From: Pisaster brevispinus
Taxonomy: Eukaryota > Echinodermata > Asteroidea > Forcipulatida > Asteriidae
DNA: 64,000 nt
Reading direction: 5' to 3'
Assembly (NCBI GenBank): GCA_023634235.1
Contig: JAMKCF010000013.1
Span: forward strand, 4,641,327-4,705,326
Position numbers and translations under genes: made by a program. The notes beneath the pieces are model-generated. The model was not told where the DNA came from, did not search any database, and saw only the letters and a program-made list of their open reading frames with translations. Below, in pieces: positions 47,334 to 60,898 of this stretch (position 1 is its first letter; every line of letters starts with the position of its first letter).

Positions 47334-50300
47334 GGGAAGACACCAAAAACATTTTACTCGGCGCGCCGCGGCGGGCCGTGCAATACCGCAGCGTCGCGGC
47401 CGCGGCCCGCCGAATCGCGGCCAAGTGCGGCCGAACCTCCAATGGGCGTAATTGCATATTCATGAGGATCAAAGGGGATGTTTACAGTTGAACGCATTTG
47501 TAGAGATCGCGGCTCCCTTGCGGCGCGCTGCGGATCGGCCGACCATACAAAACCACACGCACCACAATTACCTCAACGTATGTTATGGATCTCCTTTGTG
47601 ATTTGCTGTGATCCCGGTCCGCTATGATGTTGCCGGCCGGCCAAACAAATGAGACGGCATTGTATAACGCAGGAACAGAAACAAAATGTAACAATGTACG
47701 GAACGATTTTGTTGAACAACACCGTTCATTTACCCTTTTTTGATTAGATAAACCTAACCTATTAAATAGTTCATTCCTCCACTTTAGCGTACGTGATAAC
47801 TGCTCCAAAAAACTAACCGAGTCTTGCGCAAGTGCTATCGGTATCTTGGCATTAAAATAATCATACTTCGTGTAATTTCAGTTACAAAACTTGTATTTTT
47901 AAGTTCCGTTGATTCATCTCAGACGTACAAACTGACCCAAACTGCCAGTGCTTTTAACGCACCTTCTTAAGAGTAATCCAGGATACTATTTTTGCATGGT
48001 GTCTTTCAGATAGGTTTTACTGTAACAATATTTAAGCCTGCTTGTAAGTTGTAGTGAGCTGTGACAACCCCTCGCAAATTTAGAAGTTTAAGGTATTTTG
48101 GAAATGTTACGTCCATTGTTTTCATTCCCACTTTGAATATCTTGTTATTTTATAAATGATAAAAACATTGCCTAAGGTTTCCTTAAATGAATGAAATAAG
48201 CAAGATAAGTTTGGAGATTCGTTTTGTGATAGCATTAAGACTTTGTCAGCGAACATTGATTTTAATAATTGTTTTTGCAATTTAAGCCGTATTGTAGTTA
48301 TTAATATTAAAATATAAGTCCAGCATACATGTGTGTAGTAATGTTATGGGTCACATAAACTTCAAGCAAAGAAACCTACTATGTATTTTTTTGCTGTTAA
48401 ATCTAGAGTGAGGATCCCCAACAACAATAAATGTATGACACCACTTCTTTTGATTTACGATTAAGTAGAATTGTGTGATTGAGTCTGAAAACCACGTATG
48501 AATCAGTTCTCCCTTATTTTAATTGCTGCATCAAAATAAGCTTCCGACACAAAATGTCCACTTGTTCGTTAGCCTTTTGCAGGTTGCAAACAAACTCTTG
48601 AAGTTGGCATTATTTTCTTCAGGACGGGATCAACTTGTGAAAGGCGGCGCACAAAGGAGAGAGTATGTAATACATTTCAACGGTATTAAAAGTCGGCAGC
48701 GAACGGGCTGTCAGTCATTTTGGCAGGTTAACTTTTTTCTCTCCGACAGACAGGACCGATAAAAAAAAAAAATTTGATGTAATATTCTAACATGCTTATC
48801 GAACAATTGACATGTAAGTAATATCAATTTTGTTTAATTCGCAACATTTTTATTTGTGGAAAATTCTGTCTCAGTTATAATATTATATTCCTGTTTAATT
48901 GGAAATACTTGTCAAGTTCCCCGAGTTATACTTCCATGGTTATTTGTAAATACTGTTTTTAATTGAAGTAGTTAGAGAATTATTGGCACAAAAACTACAG
49001 CCCCCTTCCTTGGAAATATCTGTAAAACTATTTTTTTCTGTAGCGAAAATTGGCCTATGTCAAAACTTTAAGATGACAACTATCTAAACGCAAGTTGGTT
49101 CACATACGAACTGGTTGGACTACAGGTTCGTTGGAGATACATATGTTTCCAATCATAAGAGAAAACTGTTGGCAAAAGTGTAATTCAGATCAATTCTTTG
49201 CAGGTGCTGGCTAATTGTATCTAATACATGTAGCTTTAGTTTAACATAGTTTCTTTCTTCTACTAAAGCGAATTTATAGTTCGTCGTCCATGGGCATTTT
49301 CATTACTATATTTAATGTTTATGTTTTAGCCATTCTTGCCTTTTTCTTGCGTATTAATTGATTTAATGCACACCGTACAATATACCCAAACTGATCTCGT
49401 CCAATCAATCAGGTGCTTGAATAGCCTTACTTCGAGGCTGTGTATAGTACAGGATCCGCAGACGCACCAAACTGTGCAGCTATTTTTTTCACACGGCTCG
49501 TGAACACAAGCTGAGTTGGAGTCTAGCCAAGTTTTGTTATGAATATGGTAATTTATCAAAGGCCGATCAGTGCGCGGACTTTGGACTTGCTGTACAGCAC
49601 TGTATTGTACCATAGCAGTGTGTGTGTGTGTGTGTGCAGGGGCTCGGAAAGAAATTCGATCTACCTGCTGACGGCCACCACATGGCCGTGCCACGTGCGG
49701 AGTAGAGACGGCGTGGCCTACAATGGAAAAGAAAAACGTGACACAACACAAACTACGGAGCAAGAACTGTTGTATTTAAATCCAAAGTCTTCAAAACTTA
49801 TATGATTTTATTGTTATTTTAAATGTCGGAAAGTTAAATGTCGGAACTTCGAAAGTCAACTTGGTAAAGTCAGAGATTTAAAAAGTCGGAACTGCAAATA
49901 AAGTCCGTTTTCAAAGTTGAATAAATCTCATCCCTGGGTAGCTTTCCGAGCTGAAAGAAAAATGTGTGGTAACACTTCGTCCATGGTAATAAATTCAGCC
50001 AATTCTACCTTGGGAAAAAAAAACCTAAAACAGTAGGGCGATCGTAAGGTCTTTAACCTCTGACAAAGATTGTTTATCTGGAACACCTTTTATCACTCCG
50101 ATCTCTATATCCACAGTGTGACCGCAGCCTTTGCGGGATGTTCCCGGCCGGCCGCGTGAGAGCCGCGGCATGCTCTACTGGTTTTTGTTGTTACATATTC
50201 ATGACTTCAAGTACAAGGGACTTCGATAATGAGGTCTCGGGCCAGCAGTGCGCCGCAGAAAAGCCGGGTGGCAAAGTCCACTGCGGCGCTTTGCGGGAGC

Positions 50301-50349
50301 GCCGCGGCGGGACGCGGGATGCCGAGTAAAATGTTTTTGGTGTCTTCCC
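47334..50349. mobile_element. 3.0-kb DNA transposon with TTA target duplication (PIF/Harbinger-like, non-autonomous)
   Basis: The left end GGGAAGACACCAAAAACATT (29-bp repeat, 47334-47362) is matched perfectly by its reverse complement at 50321-50349. TTA stands directly outside both ends (47331-47333, 50350-50352). A 3-bp TTA duplication and GGG-type ends fit the PIF/Harbinger superfamily. Both ends continue into GC-rich sequence (GCGCCGCGG-like), unlike the AT-rich core. No transposase or Myb-like ORF could be recognised; the longest inner frames (minus 47482-47808, minus 49326-49763) have no family motif. A (TG)n tract lies at 49618-49638. Confidence 0.85.
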
Positions 50350-52769
50350 TTAGCAAGTCCCTCACCTGCTTGATTCTGCGCTAAGCAGTTCTGTGAAAGT
50401 ATGCATCTATTCCAATATGTAACCTTAACACTCGGGACAATTCTTAACGGGAAGCTCTTGTTAACCTGATCCAACTGCAACCGCTTTCTTTGCCATTGAC
50501 CCCCCCCCCCCCCCATTTAATATCCTTTCCCCTCAATGACAGAGCATGTGAACATTGACGCACATTGAACCAACAAGTGCCCGTGTAGGGGTGAGTGCCC
50601 AGAATAGAGTGACCGAGAATGGGGTAGTAGGGTAACCTACTAATTTGCACCCTATAACTAGCTTCCTGAAACTCCTTTCTGGGTCAGCAGTACCAACACG
50701 TAGAATAATAGAGGTACAATGCGGGGATTGAGTGGGTGTACTGACTAAATTCTTATACTATCTTTTCCAATACAATGTTTGACCACTGCCTGCTTGTTTA
50801 TGGACTATTCCTGGCTTACTTTTTTTTTTTTTCCTTCAGAATTTATCTAGTTTTTCTGAACAAAAATTGATATTTCAAAACAGTTGAAACTGATGGTATG
50901 CTTACTGTCTTTGAATCAAGATAAGGTATGGCAGGGTACTCTCAGCAAAACAACTGCTACTGGTGTGCTCAAATTCTTTGAAAACAAACATTGTATGCAC
51001 AGCAATCAACCTCTGTAACTTTTAACATACATCCTATACAAACATTGGATGCATTGTCGAGAATATAATCATCACAAGATAAAATCTGGACTATTCCATT
51101 TCGTGAGTAAAAGCCAAGTAAAATTGAAAAACCATATTTTTAGCAAGTGATTACATTCTGCGACAATACGCTTAAACAAAATACATTCAATGTTTGTTTA
51201 TATAACTCATAAATCCAAATCCTAGATCCTTGTCATTTGAATATTTTTTTCACAATAAACACAAAATAGACACAGGAATTCGTCCACCCCACACACTGAA
51301 AATTCTAACAACAATTTTCCAATCCACTCAGACAACTCCATGAAGATACAATGTACCAACCTAGTCCCCCGCAACATGACCATGCCTCCTTGAGACAAAC
51401 TGGCTGGGTACGATTATTTTAAGAACAACACTGCGCAGCGTCCTGATTTGGCTCCTATATTAAATTTTGGAGCATTACGGCAGTATACATGGTAGTGTAA
51501 AGGATGACACGTGACACATGTTCCACCAATCAAATGAAAATGATCTGTGTGTACGTTTAATAAATACTTGATTGTACGCACTCAATTGAAAAGGTTGGGT
51601 TTTGTTTGTTTGTATGAAAAGGTAAAGTGAGAAGGCCTATCCTTACTCTGCTCTTTAACATTCCCAAACGGAGATCACCATGAGCTGAATTTAACAAACT
51701 ACAGCAAAAAAAAAGTGCTGCTCTTTTAATTGGCTTGAACAAACAGGATATAATGGGATCAGAATAAATGGCAAGAATACCTGAGGGAATAACCAAGCTT
51801 AACTCGGTTACCAATGGAGAGATGAGAGTTACCCCCCCCCCCCTCTCCTATTCATGAAGATTAATGACGAGGAATTAGAAATCAGTTGCTGTTTTTCCCT
51901 CATGGGATGTGTCAAATGGGCAATAGATTTGATTGTCCTGATGTCAACGGTGCAGTCATTCAGCCAGTGTGAAGATTTCAAGCTTGTTCATTCATTAGAG
52001 TTTGTTAACTGCGTATCGTACTGCATCCGTTTCCCTTTCAAAGTCTTTCTGGTGTGGAGTTTGTCCGTTTGGGTTTTTTGTTTTGGGTTTTTTGGGTGTT
52101 TTTTTTTATACTTGTTGATGAGAAATTTCAGACTTTAATCTGAACTCGGATGTTTTAATGTCTGCCTTGTAAACGAAGTAGCTGTTATTTTCTTCAGATT
52201 TAAAGGAAACCACGCTCTTTGATCGTACTTCTCTAGTGCTGAGAGCTCTGTTCCCAGAAGCTCCGTGGAGTTTTCTAACTCCAGGGGTTACTAAAAAAAG
52301 GTTGAAATGCCATCATTTCAACTTGCCTCCAAAAATGCGGATTAAGTTTCATACCCTTGTTGTCCAGCAATGACTCTCATCCCTGTTAACTGTCAAGTTG
52401 CAATGTGGAACGGACCCAATGTCATCAGTAATGTTTTGCGAGCATTACCAACGCCACACCTTGTCTTGATTCGAAGAGAGTAAGCATGCCAGAGGAAGCA
52501 CCTTCCCCTTTTTTTACCAATGCTGTGGACTGTCTTGATTAAAAGAAGAGTTTATTCTACTCCCAGTAGAACTACTGGTATATGTAGCATAGTCTTGTCA
52601 AAAGTTATAATCTAGCAACCACAAATTTGTTCAACCCAAAGTTATTTAAAATGTACCCAGTCAGTTTTCCGTTCTTGATATTTGACATAAAAAGTCGCGT
52701 CCCCTTGAAGTGATCCCTCTGCTGCTGCTTCCCAGGTTGCATCATAGACTTGGGTGTGATCCCTGGCTA

Positions 52770-52850
52770 CACGGCAGTTACAAGTTGAATGGCTTCTGAC
52801 TGGCAACCCCAAACAAAGATATTGACAAAATAGGGGCACCCAGCCTCGCT
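52770..52850 (+). mobile_element. Truncated copy of the same SINE (leader only)
   Basis: CGGCAGTTACAAGTTGAATGG, GGCTTCTGACTGGCAAC and CAAAGATATTGACAAAATAG match the leader at 9350-9415; the tRNA-like part is missing. Confidence 0.5.
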
Positions 52851-54599
52851 ACCATGGGCAGCGCGCCATATCGATACCTCTCGTCACTAACCCCTGGTAG
52901 TGATGTACTGAAAAACAAGGCTGATTGGCTCCCACAAGTGACTACTTTGCGTGCACGCTTGTTAAAAACTTTCGAGCGCATGTATGGCGCCTGTAGGACG
53001 CTTAGTACGCGCGTGTGAAAATGCAAGTATTTTGACGCTATTCCATTTCAAATGAATCATGTTTTTACACAGTCACTCTGAACTGCATACAGTTAGACAT
53101 ATCACAAAATTTTGTCTATGTTCGACCCGAAATTATTTATAGTTTATCCGGTCAGTTTCTCTTGTGGTTTGTTACTTGAAATTTGATTCAAAGGGAGTAA
53201 GAACACATAAGCAAAGAGATCGTGCCAATTGTCTCGATTTAAAGAGAGCTGGTTTATTGGCAGCGCTAGGTATGCCATCAGTTCCATTGCTACACCTTAG
53301 CATTATCACCACCACTATATTACGGGCGTGCGCAAAGAGCCACAGACTGTCTCTGGCAAGCCCAGAGTTAGAGAGTCCTTGGCCTTAATTCATCCCGCAT
53401 GCCTAGACCGTGTTACCATGGTAGTTGAATCACTGAGTTGTCTGCTCTTGTACTTGAGGATGAAATGTCGATCTGTGAAGGAGGGAGAGCTCGCAGCGTG
53501 GCCGTGACATCGGGGGTTTCTCCTCTGCGGAGTCTGCTTACACTCAGTGGGTATCAGGTAGTCATTAGGGACAGGGGAGGGGTTTCCGTCATTGGTTCAG
53601 TGTCATTCATCAGAGTGGCTTGCCTGGAGATGATGTATGGATTGAGGAATCCACACTCTCACCATGCGAAGCAACAAAAAAATGTCTGTTGGTGTCAACT
53701 GTGGGGAACTGAGGAGCTCATCCCTTGGAGTAATTGGGAGTTATTCAGATATTGGAATTGTAACAGTTTATTGGAACGGAATGGTACTATCTGTAAAGTT
53801 TAGCTCGAGTATGTGAGAAGGTTATTATGGTGATCACTTGAGGATACAAACTGCATTTAGGCTGTATATGTATCAGATTCGAGAAGAGTTTGGAGTGTAA
53901 ATCAATTTTGTAAGTTTTGTAAATGTGTTAGGATTCATATTGGTTTTATTTTTGATTGATCTAAGCTACAGTGATTTTTTTTTTCTTTTTGGGGTGGAAG
54001 GGAGGGGTCTTCAAATAGCCAGACAATAGGGCACACCTAGTCAGACATTAGGGCTCTCGTTCGTTAGCAGTAGGTTTCAAGGTCTCCATGACCACCGGCC
54101 ACCATTCCCTTAGTTTTTTCGCTGTTTCATAGAATTATTCTATTGATCCTTCTTTTTTTGTAGTTGTTTCATGCAACTTGATTCTAGCTTTTGTTACGGG
54201 CGGCTTTTCATCTGTTTGATGTTTTACAATTTACAATACAAGAAAAACTTTATTGTCCCTGCATGGTAAATTTCTTTGGCCTTTAACGTAAAAAACATAC
54301 CAATATAAAAAAGTTTAAAAGGTGGTAAACGGTACAATAGAGAAACAGGTCCCTGAATCCAAGTTGTAAAAAATATATGCAAATAAATAAAATATTTTAT
54401 TGGTGTAGGCAGTATTTCAGATGGAAATATTTTATCTGGAGGATTGGTACTGGTATGAATTTGATAAGCTGCGAGCAGTCAGAGTGAAAATAACTTTTGT
54501 TGTTCTCTCTTTTTTTTCTCTTTTTTTTCTGTAAAATCAATCCAGAACTATTTTTTTCAATCAGTTATTTTTGACAGTCCTGTATTAAAAGTAGGTTCA

Positions 54600-55020
54600 T
54601 AGATTAGTAAATGCTCCAAAAATTAATGACCGTAAAACCTTACCTGTTGAGAAGCACTGCAGCTGTTGATAGTATAAACTATTTTGAGAAAGGATTCCCT
54701 ATCGAAATAGTACGGTTTGGATATTTTTTCACCCCAAATCCTTTGAATTTGAGAAGCGATTCAAGCATGAATCGTTTATCAGGTTTCTAAGGGTTGGTGT
54801 CCGTTCACGAATGCTGCCACAGCCAGAGAAGTGGTTGGTACCCGCTGTCACCTCAATTTAGATGGATTTGACGTTCTTGTAAAAAAAACGTGACAGTTTG
54901 TTGCAGCAGTTTGTGTTCAGCTGAAACTTTCACATGTGACTTTTATTATACCTTTTTTTATATAACTTTGCCTTTAAATAAGCATTACGCTGAGGGAAAA
55001 AAAACAATCTATGACCTTAC
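54600..55020. repeat. Dispersed repeat shared with 6110-6310 and 28430-28640
   Basis: The left part (AAAAATTAATGACCGTAAAAC, AGCTGTTGATAGTAT) matches 6140-6210 (AAAAATTAATGACCATAAAAC, AGCTGTTGATATTAT). The right part matches 28430-28640. The three together outline one longer repeat family. Confidence 0.5.
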
Positions 55021-55671
55021 TTTAAAAGGTAGGATTCTGATGCTGGCAGAGACACATTTGAGAGGTGTTTACCCATTTTTTCCTGAAACATTTGTCGGCC
55101 CTCAAGAGTGGTGACTTGTTTCCTACCAGGCATCACATCACGTTTTCCTTTTCCAATAAGATGTGAAAAAAGATTTATTTCTCCTCAAAAACCTTTGAGC
55201 CTTGATGAGCCAAACATCTGTCAAATGTTGATTTTACCTTGGGGGGGGGGAACAATTTATGAAATGGGTGACAAACCTCAACCAACCAAGAAATTGGTCT
55301 ATTGTAGTGTGTTAACCAATCAGGCCTGACAACCGTATTTAATGTCTGACCTTTTGTGTTGTATAGTTGACCTCAAAAGGTCAAAGGCCAATTGATTACA
55401 ATTCGGTTTAATCCAATAACTGTAATGGAGTAAACATGTGGGTTGTTATTGGCATGATTTTCTAGAATGTTAAGATGATTACGATGCCCCCCCCCCCCTC
55501 CTTGTAATGGATTATACAGCAAAAGGTATAAATCAGATTAAATTGTAGTGGAAGCACGACATCAATAAACACCGTTTTCACAAAAACAGGAGCATAGGTG
55601 GAGAGATGACATTTCAATGTAATGTTTTTGGGGGGTTGTCATAGGAGAAGGTTGTTAGGGATTTATTCTCC

Positions 55672-56050
55672 CAATAGACAAATCGGTACAAATTTTCTGG
55701 AAGTTTTGATCCATCTATTTATTTCATGATTTTGCAAGAGTTAACCTAGACTATTGCAAAAAAATGGACTCTTCCAAAAGACAGATCCATAAAAATACTG
55801 TGGACGTTTTTGTCCATCTATGTAGGGCTTTCTAGAATATTGCATTAAAAAATGTACTCTTCCAAAAGACAGATTGGTACAAATATCGTTTAAGTTTTGA
55901 TACTTCTATATATATTTTATGAGCTTATGAGAAGGTCTACTTGGAAGATTGCAGTAAATGGACTCTTCCAAGTTAAATCGGTACAAATATTGTGGAAGTT
56001 TTGATCCATCTACAGTGTATATGGGTGTATTTTATGAGCTTATCTGGGCT
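55672..56050. repeat. ~100-110-bp tandem repeat upstream of the second HRM exon
   Basis: Four diverged units, each with (G/T)ACTCTTCCAA, AAATCGGTACAAAT and GAAGTTTTGATCCATCTA blocks (the last at about 55700, 55803, 55893 and 55998). Confidence 0.75.
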
Positions 56051-56393
56051 CACCTTCTGTCAAATTAGAAATACAACTAGATCAGTGGTCACATAGAGGG
56101 GTGACCTAGCAGTGAACATGGGCTCTTGCTCTGTTGGCATTTACTGCAGTCTGATCATTTCTATGGATAGAAGAAAGAAAAAAATCTCTGTAATCCAAGA
56201 AAACCAGTGCCTAGTCAGATTACAGCCTATGACATGTGACAGCTTCACGGCTGTGCGGCACTATGTAGTGCCACTGCTCTTGTAATGTCATCGGCCCCAC
56301 TAGGGGATACCGAAAGAACTTGTTACCTCATCCGGGTGATGGTGTGATCGCTTTTTTAAAATAATTGATTGGTTTCTGTTGTGTACCCAACAG

Positions 56394-56506
56394 GTGCAGT
56401 CAACGCCAGATGGCACTGTGTCGGGCGACCAGCCAAATGGTTCCCTGAAACCGGGCCTGATCTCAGTCTCTGCACATCAGCATGGGCTGAGGATATTAAG
56501 AAACAG
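56394..56506 (+). CDS. ADGRL: ADGRL exon: second half of HRM
   Basis: Acceptor TGTGTACCCAACAG, donor AAACAG|GTATGT; 113 nt = 2 + 37 codons, phase 0 at the end. Reads AVNARWHCVGRPAKWFPETG then PDLSLCTSAWAEDIKKQ: the last two HRM cysteines (257, 275), the core W264 and the DLS.C block. It joins the previous exon as G|GT = Gly 249, giving KGTSGAVNARWHC. Overlapping open frames nearby only extend into intron. Confidence 0.93.
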
Positions 56507-57434
56507 GTATGTCAGGAAAGGTTTAATGGATGTATCCGCACCCCCTTCCTCCATGCCCCCCTCTCCCTCCATGCCCCCCCCCCCACCAAACACCAGCAGA
56601 GTCGTACGTGTAGCACTCATACAAGTAGGGGGTAAATGGGTACCTGTGAGGGCAGAGATAGTTCATGTGATTGATTTAGCTTAGTGCACTACATACTTGG
56701 CAGCACATGCTGTATACTCCCAAGGGAGCACTAATAGCCAAGTGAAAGGGGGGGTTATAATGTGTTTGTAAAGTGCTGGGATAATTTATTTGAATTGTGC
56801 TGTAAGAGCCCATTATTGTTATTTGTTCTTGGGTACTGTTTTTCTGTACTAGTACTCATACTGACAGAAAAAAATAATTGTTGTTACTGATGTGACTTGT
56901 ACTCAGCAGGTTTCTCCCCATGCACAAGCAAATTTCGGGCCGATATGCAAAAAAAAAAAAATCGAGAGAAAACCTAATAAGTTATCCTCCAAATTGCACA
57001 GTATGCCTTTTAAAACAAAGATAAAATCCAAGTAAAAAAAACATTCAAAAAAAACTGTTTCAATTTAGCATGCTTCGGCCAAACATTAAACAAATTGGGT
57101 CCAGAATGCCCCACAGTTTTGAACAAAAAAACCTGGAGAGAATCCTGCTCAGGAACAAAACTGTCTTGTACTCGTACTACATTCAATTCAGTTCAGTTCA
57201 ATGACCTCGCATAGTACAAGAATAAAAGGACATACAAACCATTGCGATAAAGCAGCCAGTAACTGGGGCTTATTTCATTTTGGGTCCTTGCATATGAACA
57301 GCATTTGCAATTTACAAATTTACAATGTTATGAAAGACTGAAAGTTCAAAACATAATTTTAACAAACAAACAATACTATCAAATACTTGGGGATTTATCA
57401 ATATTTTATCACCTCTTTCTCGTCCCGTGCGTAG
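56507..57434 (+). other. Intron between HRM and GAIN exons
   Basis: C-rich run near 56574 and homopolymers; no repeat family or exon recognised. Confidence 0.7.
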
Positions 57435-57623
57435 TCCAGCAATTCCTCAGCTACGGAACTCTCGGACGTCATGGCAACAGTGGTGGGGTCCACCAACGAA
57501 GTCTACGGAGGGGATCTCCTCATCGTGACTGACCTCATGAACGGAGTATTGGGAAACTTAAAGCAAGAGCTGGTGGGTCTGAATGAAACGGCAAAGTATG
57601 ACACGGCCAAGAAAGTTACCAAG
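57435..57623 (+). CDS. ADGRL: ADGRL exon: start of GAIN region
   Basis: Acceptor CTCGTCCCGTGCGTAG, donor ACCAAG|GTACGT; 189 nt = 63 whole codons, phase 0 at both ends. Begins SSNSSATELSDVMATVVGST and continues with NEVYGGDLLIVTDLMNGVLG, matching the helical GAIN-A start of latrophilins (the Y-GGD...L block). N289-S-S and N336-E-T are glycosylation sequons. The downstream flank is a fragment of a dispersed MITE whose last bases (about 57700-57725) resemble the copy at 38622-38855. Confidence 0.88.
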
Positions 57624-57740
57624 GTACGTAGAGATCATGACTGGTTCAGACGGTTGCCCTGTAAGCCAAGAATGGTGATCGCAAGCACAGAATTCAGCGG
57701 TACGCAGAGCCATGAACTTGGGCCCTGGTGATGATGTCCT

Positions 57741-57929
57741 CTCATCATAGAGCTGCTTAAGCACAAAAAGTATGCTTAGCACATCAAAATTATACTTACC
57801 AGAGTAGCATTACCAGCCAAAATACAATATCCCATGTACCATTTGTGACTGGTATCCTGCTCATTTTCTGCTAAGCTGGAAATTGTTAAGCAATACTTTC
57901 TGCTGAAGCGGTTTTATGAGATTGGACCC
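57741..57929. mobile_element. GGGCCC-family MITE, inverted copy
   Basis: Reads the family consensus in reverse: CATAGAGCTGCTTAAGCAC, ATTACCAGCCAAAATA, GACTGGTATCCTGCTCATTT and an end near ATGAGATTGGACCC. A partial fragment of the related 38622-38855 element directly precedes it. Confidence 0.55.
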
Positions 57930-59283
57930 TGTATTGACCCAATTCCTCCTGACGTCATCATCACAATAATCTTGGTTGCGTCATTTTTGGGACCACTGTA
58001 ATCCGAGTCCGATCGATTGGATGTTGAGTTTTTGTGTTGATTTTGTTAGGCTGGAAATGTGTGTGTCTGTGTAATGCGTAGTGCGTAATCCTTTAACATG
58101 AAAATACACGCCACGGAATGCGTGTAATTTTTTTTTACGGTTTACGCAATACACAACGAGGATAGATGGAATTATTTGCGTTGCCCGGCGTGAATTTTCA
58201 TATTGAAGGATTGCGCTTGATGCATAACACACAACGCAGGACGACGCACGTCGATTTTTGGCCGTAGGGTTGAGGAAGGATCCTAGTAAACCACTCAAGA
58301 GAGTTAGGGTGAAAAAAAAAAAAAAAAAGCCTTGGGATTCAACCTTTTCCATTCCTATTGTGCTTTTAAACTTCACAACAAGTATGCTTTTAATTTATAG
58401 CGTGTATAGTGTACACATTTCAATCGTTTGTGGCTATCCATATGAACGTTTACACCGATCACTCAGGAACTAAGATTTGTGTGTGTGTTTTTACTCCCCC
58501 CCCCCCTTTTTAAAGTGTCATGGGTTGGGTTCCCCTAAGAGCCATGAACTTGCAGTTGTCCTTGTAAATTTGAACGTCAGTTTAACGAGAAACATCCTGA
58601 TCATCTCCTCCCAATGATTGAAAGAACTGAACGGAAAGAAGAAACAAGAAATTGCACGATCCACAACCGGAGAGAGAAAGAGAGAGAGTGTGCGTGTTTT
58701 CCTGCAGGAGTATCTCTCCAGTTTTTTTTTTTGTTTTTTTTGGTACAATGCTGACAGTGATTGATGAATGGAGTCTGGGTCTGCAAGTGGTTGTAGTTAA
58801 GGGAACTTGTGATTTGCCAAGTTGAACTCTAGGGGTGATGTGTCATTTGTCAACTGTAGACAGTTCGGTTGGCAGGCAGGCGCTGTTGCTCAGAACTACA
58901 GTAGTGTACTTATGTGTGTTCACACAGCTTCCGGAACCTGTGTTCTTGTGTTTTGTGGCGGGTACATTTGTCTCTGTCCAGCAAAATGCTTATTAGATTG
59001 ATAAATTTGTGCGCTCTGGAGCTCCATTAAATCAGTGGTTTCTCAGAAATTGACTTTCTGTTGTCCCAGACCTGAAATTTCTGCTAGTGAACTTGAAAAC
59101 TCCACCTTTTAGTTTGACTTTTGTTTATAACAGACAACTCTCCAAAGTGTTTTTGTTATAGGACTCTGCTTAGACAGAATCTTTCTTACAACTAATTTGA
59201 GTATTTTCCCAGATCTTGCTTTTTTTTGTTGCCGTCAGACTTTCCCAAACAGATGTGAACTAACCACCAACAGAAATAAAACA

Positions 59284-59315
<32 letters not shown>

Positions 59316-59619
59316 GGACTGTCTCTAGATTTTCGTTTGTGATGATGGAGAGAATCCGTAGAGCCTCCCAAAATCCGAGGGGACTGCCGCCCGGCTTTAA
59401 ACTATTTGTTTATTTTTTTGCACAATCATACCCTTTGTTTTTCAAAAAAATGTATGACTCTTGTCAGGATGATGCAACTCTATAGCCAAACCTTATAAAG
59501 ACCCTGTGGTTCAGAATGCCTGGTCTCATGCCAAGCCTAGCGGCTTCAGCTGTGGTGTGTTACCGGAGCCAGCCTACTCCAGCAAGACTTTGGGCGTGGG
59601 TGGGGGTGGGGGGGGGGGG

Positions 59620-59955
59620 GGTTGAAATTCTTGCTCACTTGTAGAACTGGAAAACGGCACTGTTCTGATGGCGGAATCAGTGCGGGTTTGATGCCCAGTC
59701 GTGACGCTCGTGTCCTTGAGCGAGGGACACTGAACCATAATTGCTTCTCTTGACCCAGGTGTATAAATGACAACCTGTCATTCTTGTTGGATTGACCCCT
59801 TGATGTTAATTGTAAACAGGTTTGGGTTGTATACTCCCCCGGGGAGTTGAGAAAGTTTGAGGAATGGCCTAAGTATGCCCGATGAACTTGGACAGTAATG
59901 TTGTAAAGTGCCTTGATCTAGCTTTATATAATAAGAACTGCGTGTTATTATTATA
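59620..59955 (+). mobile_element. SINE-like retroposon
   Basis: GTGTCCTTGAGCGAGGGACACTGAACC, GCTTCTCTTGACCCAGGTG and TAAATGACAACCTGTC are SINE-body landmarks. The end AAAGTGCCTTGATCTAGC, TTTATATAATAAGAACTG and ATTATTATA resembles LINE-mobilised tails. A poly-G run precedes it. Confidence 0.5.
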
Positions 59956-60898
59956 TATTAATTCTCATAGTCAGGTCATTAAATTGGTCTCCAGCAAGCT
60001 TTCTTTGGGAGTACAGATCGTCTGTTATGTCTATGCTGCTCCATTGGTATCAGTCGACCCTGTTTTGATAGCCATATTTAAAAACAGATACATGTATTTA
60101 TGTACAAATTGATAAAATCCTGGACAATGCTGGAATAGTGGATTTTGTATATCTGTCTGTTCTACAGAGTGGTTGAACTAACCCTTTCACAGTATTCTCT
60201 CTCAGATGTTTAAGTTTACAGTCAGTGCTAAGAGTGGGAAGCATATTTCCATATTTGGTGGATCTCAACAGTTTTTCACCCCCATTTAACAAAAAGCATA
60301 GCACGTCTACTTTCAAGAGAGGGAAGATCCAAAATTGCACGCACTGTACGGTAAACTTTGATATTCCTGATAGCCTATTATGATACGACATGCCCGTATT
60401 TGAACACTCTCAATTTTACTGGACTGCTGTTTAGTAATAGAACTATGCCAGACTTGGCTGGCATACTCAACTATGGGTCTAGTATAACAAATGTAAACAG
60501 AGACTAAGTCTCTAAGTCTCTTTCTTTCATGAAATATTTTGTCTGTCTTACCCGTTCATACTTGTATCTTAAAGTCAAGTTGTCTTCAGCCCTTTGGGAG
60601 TTTTTTGTTTGTTTGACGGGGCAGTATTCTGAGCTTCCTGTGCTCCTGCACAGGTTGTGATGGGCAACATTTGGGACGATATAACTTGATTAGTATGTTG
60701 TAGGTCCGACTGCCCGCTCATGTTTCCCCTCCTCTACACGTCTCCAACGCTCACCGGAGACGGTCCTTTGTTGGACAGCAAGATTGTCAACTTCCTGCGA
60801 TTGACAGAGAAATTAAATAATGTATCACGGGGAAGAGTCACCGGGGTTCACATTTTCCTTAAAGACACTCTCCACAAGGCAATCTCCACAAGACCACT

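Larger units (their letters stand above)
45382..56393 (+). other. ADGRL 11-kb intron inside the HRM
   Basis: Largest confirmed intron. It contains a tRNA-Leu SINE, the 3-kb TTA-flanked DNA transposon, a SINE fragment (52770), a dispersed repeat (54600) and a ~110-bp tandem repeat (55672-56050). No additional exon seen. Confidence 0.75.

Noticed and set aside
47482..47808. Antisense frame inside the TTA-flanked transposon, considered as transposase
   Set aside because: No DDE, Myb or other transposase motif recognised; too short.
53438..53803. 121-residue frame in the HRM intron
   Set aside because: No domain, no splice context, and it lies between HRM exons that join perfectly without it.
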